A DNA stretch of 64,000 nt, taken from contig NZ_JBBCBW010000022.1 in assembly GCF_037204085.1 (NCBI RefSeq), positions 1 to 64,000 on the forward strand. Reading direction: 5' to 3'. Both the position numbers and the translations under genes were made by a program. Each line of letters starts with the position of its first letter. Positions within the stretch are counted from its first letter, which is position 1. The notes below the pieces were generated by a model. It was given only the letters and a program-made list of their open reading frames with translations. It was not told where the DNA came from and did not search any database. Below are positions 61,542 to 64,000 of this stretch, one piece after another. This stretch comes from Variovorax sp037204085. Lineage in GTDB: Bacteria > Pseudomonadota > Gammaproteobacteria > Burkholderiales > Burkholderiaceae_C.

Positions 61542-62444
61542 TCAGGTTTCGAACACCAGCGACCGGTGCAGAGACACCCCCGCCATCACGCCGTCGGCGG
61601 AGGCCAGCGTGGCGTTGTGCATCAGCATGGCGGCGTCGCCCGCGGCGAAAACGCCGGGCACTGTGGTCATCTTCATCGCGTCGGTGCGGATCACCGGGCC
61701 GAACGGGCCGTCGTCGAAGGCGCAGCCCAGTTGTTCAGCGAGCGGACTGCCCGGCCGCGTGCGGGGCGCCAGGAACAGGGCGTCGAGCGGCACGAGGCGG
61801 CCGCCTTCGAGGCGCACGGCGGACAGTTCCTGCCCCGGCCCTTCGAGCGCCACGACGCGCGCGGATTCGATGGCCACGCCGCGCGTCTCCAGCTTGGCGC
61901 GCACTTCGTCGTCGACCATGTGGTTGCCGTTCAAGAACAGTGTGGCCGGCCCCCATTCGGCGATGAGTATTGCGTGCTCCGGTGGGTGCGGGCTCTCGAG
62001 CAGGATGCCGAGTTGCTTGCCGCTGAACTCATAGCCGTGGCAATACGGGCAGTGCAGCACGCTGGTGCCCCAGCGCTCGCGCACGCCTGCAATGTCCGGA
62101 AAGCCGTCCTGCACGCCGAACGCCAGAACGATCTTGCCGGCCGATAGCTGCCGGCCGCCTTCCAGGGACGCATTGAATCCGCCTGAACCATCGGCATGTG
62201 CACTCGCCACGCTCCCTTCGATGAAGGTGACGTTCGGATACGCCAGCACCTTGGCGCGCGCATCGGCAATCATCTTCAGCGGCGGCGTGCCGTCCTGGCC
62301 GAAAAAGCCGTGCGAGGCCGCGGCAAAGCGGTTGCGCGGCGCGCCCGCATCGACCACGCACACCTTCTTGCGCGCACGGGCAAGCTGCATTGCAGCGGAA
62401 AGGCCGGCAAAGCTGCCGCCCACGACCAGAGCGTCATAGCGCAT
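61542..62444 (-). CDS. Thioredoxin-reductase-like FAD disulfide oxidoreductase
   Basis: A 300-residue flavoprotein. FAD motif VGGSFAGLSAAMQLA at 8-22, redox Cys132-Pro-Tyr-Cys135 followed by HGYE, and a C-terminal FAD stretch GVFAAGDAA (265-273). The expected second Rossmann motif (GGGxxA, then HRR) is degenerate: LLESPHPPE and NGNH. This pattern is closer to O2-using dithiol oxidases such as GliT than to NADPH thioredoxin reductase. The ATG at 62444 with AAGGA is preferred to a TTG at 62450. It overlaps the Rrf2 gene by 11 bases and is controlled with it. Confidence 0.88.
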   Translation of the reverse strand: MRYDALVVGGSFAGLSAAMQLARARKKVCVVDAGAPRNRFAAASHGFFGQDGTPPLKMIADARAKVLAYPNVTFIEGSVASAHADGSGGFNASLEGGRQLSAGKIVLAFGVQDGFPDIAGVRERWGTSVLHCPYCHGYEFSGKQLGILLESPHPPEHAILIAEWGPATLFLNGNHMVDDEVRAKLETRGVAIESARVVALEGPGQELSAVRLEGGRLVPLDALFLAPRTRPGSPLAEQLGCAFDDGPFGPVIRTDAMKMTTVPGVFAAGDAAMLMHNATLASADGVMAGVSLHRSLVFET

Positions 62445-62895
62445 GTTCAATGTCCTTGTGAGTGAAGCCGCCGCCCGTCATACGGCGATGAAAGTCTTTC
62501 GACAAGTCGGCCAGCGTGATGCTGTTGAAACGCTTGAGCAGCAAGGCCTCGGCCTCCTCGCAGGCGCTGTCGAGCGCGGCGTTCACCGCCTGCTCGACCA
62601 CGCAGCCGGGGCTCTCGGTGCGGTTGCCCATGGCCAGCAGCGCGGGCGAACCGACCGCGTTGTGAATGTCGCCCAGCGTGACCGCGGCCAGCGAGCACGA
62701 CAGCACCCACCCGCCGCCGTGGCCCTTGGCCGAGCTTACGAAGCCGGCCTGGCGCAAGCCCGACATGACCCGCCGCACCACGACCGGGTTGGTGTGCATG
62801 GCCACGGCCAGCGATTCGGAGGTGACGGGCCCGTCCGTCTCGGCCATGTGCAGCAGCACGTGAAGAACTGCGGAAAGCTTGCTGTCTCGTTTCAT
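62434..62895 (-). CDS. Rrf2-family transcriptional regulator
   Basis: A 153-residue regulator. Winged helix-turn-helix with VTSESLAVAMHTNPVVVRRVMSGLRQAGFVSSAKGHGGGWVLS (24-66). Cys67, Cys98 and Cys112 are not spaced like the [2Fe-2S] ligands of IscR or NsrR, so thiol sensing (YwnA-like) is more likely. A 29-base dyad overlaps its own start codon, arguing for tight autorepression. It is the first gene of a two-gene unit with the flavoprotein. Confidence 0.92.
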   Translation of the reverse strand: MKRDSKLSAVLHVLLHMAETDGPVTSESLAVAMHTNPVVVRRVMSGLRQAGFVSSAKGHGGGWVLSCSLAAVTLGDIHNAVGSPALLAMGNRTESPGCVVEQAVNAALDSACEEAEALLLKRFNSITLADLSKDFHRRMTGGGFTHKDIEHAL

Positions 62896-62918
62896 GCAAC
62901 ATTATTAGTTGCGTGAAA
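62890..62918 (-). promoter_or_regulatory. Rrf2 operator-like dyad
   Basis: TTTCATGCAAC (62890-62900) and GTTGCGTGAAA (62908-62918), 11-base arms with one mismatch and a 7-base spacer. The minus strand has TAATAAT (a -10-like box) in the centre, and the left arm covers the rrf2 ATG, so binding would block both polymerase and ribosome. Confidence 0.65.
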
Positions 62919-63152
62919 TGAAGCATGCCGAAACGAAGGCGATTTGCCCCTACGGATCGAACGGTTGTGAACGTGCGGTGGGCGCGGCGGGGTTAACGCG
63001 CGAGCCCTCTTTTCCGCTGACGGAGGCGTCCCACGCAAGTGAGCGACTGCTTCGCACACGGCGACATATGGCGGCGTGGTCACGGTAGCGACCGAACTGG
63101 CCCAAAGCCGGTTCTGGTCATCCGACCATTCAATCGAAAGGAAAAGTTACCT
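62896..63152. other. Intergenic stretch between rrf2 and the Gly-rich gene
   Basis: 257 bases, divergent. Besides the Rrf2 dyad at its left end I see no gene, RNA fold or repeat I can support. AAGGAAAA lies just before the ATG of the secreted-protein gene. Confidence 0.5.
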
Positions 63153-63698
63153 ATGAAGCAGCAACAACAACACAAGTCCATCGTCGTCGGCGCCTTGCTC
63201 GCAAGCCTGCTCGCACTGAGCGGCTTTGCACAGGCGCAAGGCGTTGGGGTCGGTGTAGGCGTGAATGCCGATGTCAACACGTCGGGCGCGGTGAAGACCG
63301 CACCGGCCCAGGGCAGTGCAGGTGCAGGGGCGGGGGGGGCGGGAACGGCCGCCACAGCGGGCACCTCTGCCAGCGGCAATGCCGGCGGTGGCACCGGCGG
63401 CGCAGCGGGCGGCCTGGGCAACACGCTCGGAGGCGTGGTCGGCGGTGCAACGGGTGCCGTAGGTAACGCAACGAACACGGTAGGCGGTGCCACCGGGGCC
63501 GTGAGCGGTGCTACGGGCGCCGTGGGCGGCGCAACCAATGCAGCCGGCGGTGTGACCAACACGGTGGGCGGCACGCTGAACAGCGCGACAGGTGCGGTGG
63601 GGTCGGCCGGCGGGGCCGTGAAGCCTTCGGGCGCCGGCGTGGGCGCAAAGGCCAGTGGCAAGGCCAAGGGCTCGGGTGCGGTCGACGTGACGAAGTAA
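63153..63698 (+). CDS. Secreted Gly/Ala/Thr-rich heptad-repeat protein
   Basis: A 181-residue exported protein with a Sec signal peptide (about 29 residues, cleaved near GFAQAQG). After GVGVGVGVN and a Gly/Ala region, residues about 96-155 consist of seven-residue units of the form GGATGAV (GNATNTV, SGATGAV, GGATNAA, GGVTNTV). The tail is Lys/Ser/Gly-rich. There is no Cys. The start at 63153 follows AAGGAAAA. It resembles low-complexity surface or matrix proteins; I recognise no enzyme domain. A terminator follows. Confidence 0.8.
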   Translation: MKQQQQHKSIVVGALLASLLALSGFAQAQGVGVGVGVNADVNTSGAVKTAPAQGSAGAGAGGAGTAATAGTSASGNAGGGTGGAAGGLGNTLGGVVGGATGAVGNATNTVGGATGAVSGATGAVGGATNAAGGVTNTVGGTLNSATGAVGSAGGAVKPSGAGVGAKASGKAKGSGAVDVTK

Positions 63699-63737
63699 GT
63701 ACTTCGGTCGCATAGGCCTCTAAGCAGAGGCCTCGGA

Positions 63738-63769
63738 AGCCCGCAGCGCTCGCGCGTTGCGGGCTTTTT
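63738..63769 (+). terminator. Intrinsic terminator
   Basis: AGCCCGCA (63738-63745) and TGCGGGCT (63758-63765) with a 12-base loop and T5. It ends the Gly-rich gene; the convergent MaoC-like gene stops ten bases beyond. Confidence 0.85.
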
Positions 63770-63778
63770 CATGAAGCG

Positions 63779-64000
63779 TCAGCCGGTCGCTTCAAGCCTG
63801 AAAAGACTGGTGACCTCCACGTCGAGCACCATCAGCTCGCGTTGGTTGAAGAGCCGCCAGCGCCAGCGCATGATGCCCAGCGTGGGCCGCTTCTCCGAGC
63901 GCCGCACCTCGATGACGTCGGCCACGAGCCGCAAGGCATCGCCGGGCCGCACGGGGTGCGGCCAGCGCACATGCTCGAGCCCCGGCGATGCGAACGACTC
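63779..64000 (-). CDS. MaoC-like dehydratase-domain protein (partial)
   Basis: The C-terminal 73 residues or so of a minus-strand gene that runs past the window edge; the frame is open to position 64000. PVRPGDALRLVADVIEVRRSEKRPTLGIMRWRWRLFNQRELMVLDVEV is typical of the MaoC / R-hydratase hot-dog fold (PVRPGD and SxxRPxxG). The active-site Asp-x4-His lies in the missing part. Probably an enoyl-CoA hydratase-like protein or acyl dehydratase. Confidence 0.8.
   Translation of the reverse strand, partial: ESFASPGLEHVRWPHPVRPGDALRLVADVIEVRRSEKRPTLGIMRWRWRLFNQRELMVLDVEVTSLFRLEATG

Noticed and set aside
63301..63640. CRISPR-like or tandem DNA repeat array
   Set aside because: The repetition is at protein level with varied codons, and there are no constant repeats with spacers.
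63080..63772. A Pro/Ala/Val-rich minus-strand frame opposite the heptad-repeat gene
   Set aside because: The repeats read equally openly in reverse, but there is no signal peptide or ribosome site, and the frame crosses the terminator.

Overview
The window is high-GC chromosomal DNA with densely packed, uninterrupted genes. It looks like a Burkholderiales bacterium of the family Comamonadaceae, and Variovorax is my best guess (inference from gene content: a Bug-type solute receptor, many ABC/TRAP solute systems, several CoA-ester pathways, single-gene LysR/TetR/IclR regulators). I see no rRNA, prophage, insertion sequence, CRISPR array or replication origin. There is one tRNA (Gly, GCC) at 61418-61493.

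Layout. 1-80: one copy of a repeat that recurs as an inverted pair at 35783-36060. 116-2763 (minus): NitT/TauT-type ABC transporter. Plus-strand recQ follows across a promoter region rich in palindromes. 4974-10318 (minus): nucleoside hydrolase lipoprotein with LacI-type operators, S41 protease lipoprotein, tandem AAA ATPase. 10426-13914 (plus): threonine ammonia-lyase, a 50-residue membrane protein, GTP-type PEP carboxykinase. 14009-15837: a LysR gene flanked by two small unknown genes that share one promoter motif at the same distance from their starts. 15963-20413: phosphoesterase, phospholipase-D-type lipoprotein, SpmA-SpmB fusion, TetR. 20410-26459 (minus): four-gene operon of Bug receptor, dienoyl-CoA-reductase-like SDR, a fused acyl-CoA ligase of unusual architecture, and thiolase. 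26704-32009: flavin reductase, EamA exporter, glutaminase, aliphatic amidase, LysR, DUF1127. 32067-35751: a large unknown protein, an Fe-S uracil-DNA-glycosylase-like protein, a PEP-mutase-family lyase, a small membrane protein. 36097-40094: glutarate catabolism (glutaryl-CoA dehydrogenase, class III CoA-transferase, VOC protein, divergent LysR). 40603-50203: ring-amide catabolic cluster (Amdase-family protein, dihydropyrimidinase, IclR, TRAP transporter with two binding proteins, amidase, hydratase). 50287-53074: 2-oxoglutarate oxygenase and sensor adenylyl cyclase. 53056-61358: acetoacetyl-CoA synthetase, divergent from a TetR-led operon of a four-part ABC transporter, cyclase-family hydrolase and fumarylacetoacetase. 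61542-64000: Rrf2 regulator with a thioredoxin-reductase-like protein, a secreted heptad-repeat protein, and a partial MaoC-like protein.

The general picture is a versatile soil or rhizosphere heterotroph. Most of the window is uptake plus CoA-ester or amide degradation modules, each beside its own regulator. The most unusual items are the 985-residue fusion of an AMP-forming ligase with an NDP-forming synthetase alpha-like part, the cluster pairing a dihydropyrimidinase with a single-cysteine Amdase-family protein and two TRAP receptors, the shared promoter motif around the 14.6-15.9 kb LysR gene, and the degenerate thioredoxin-reductase-like protein with a strong Rrf2 dyad.
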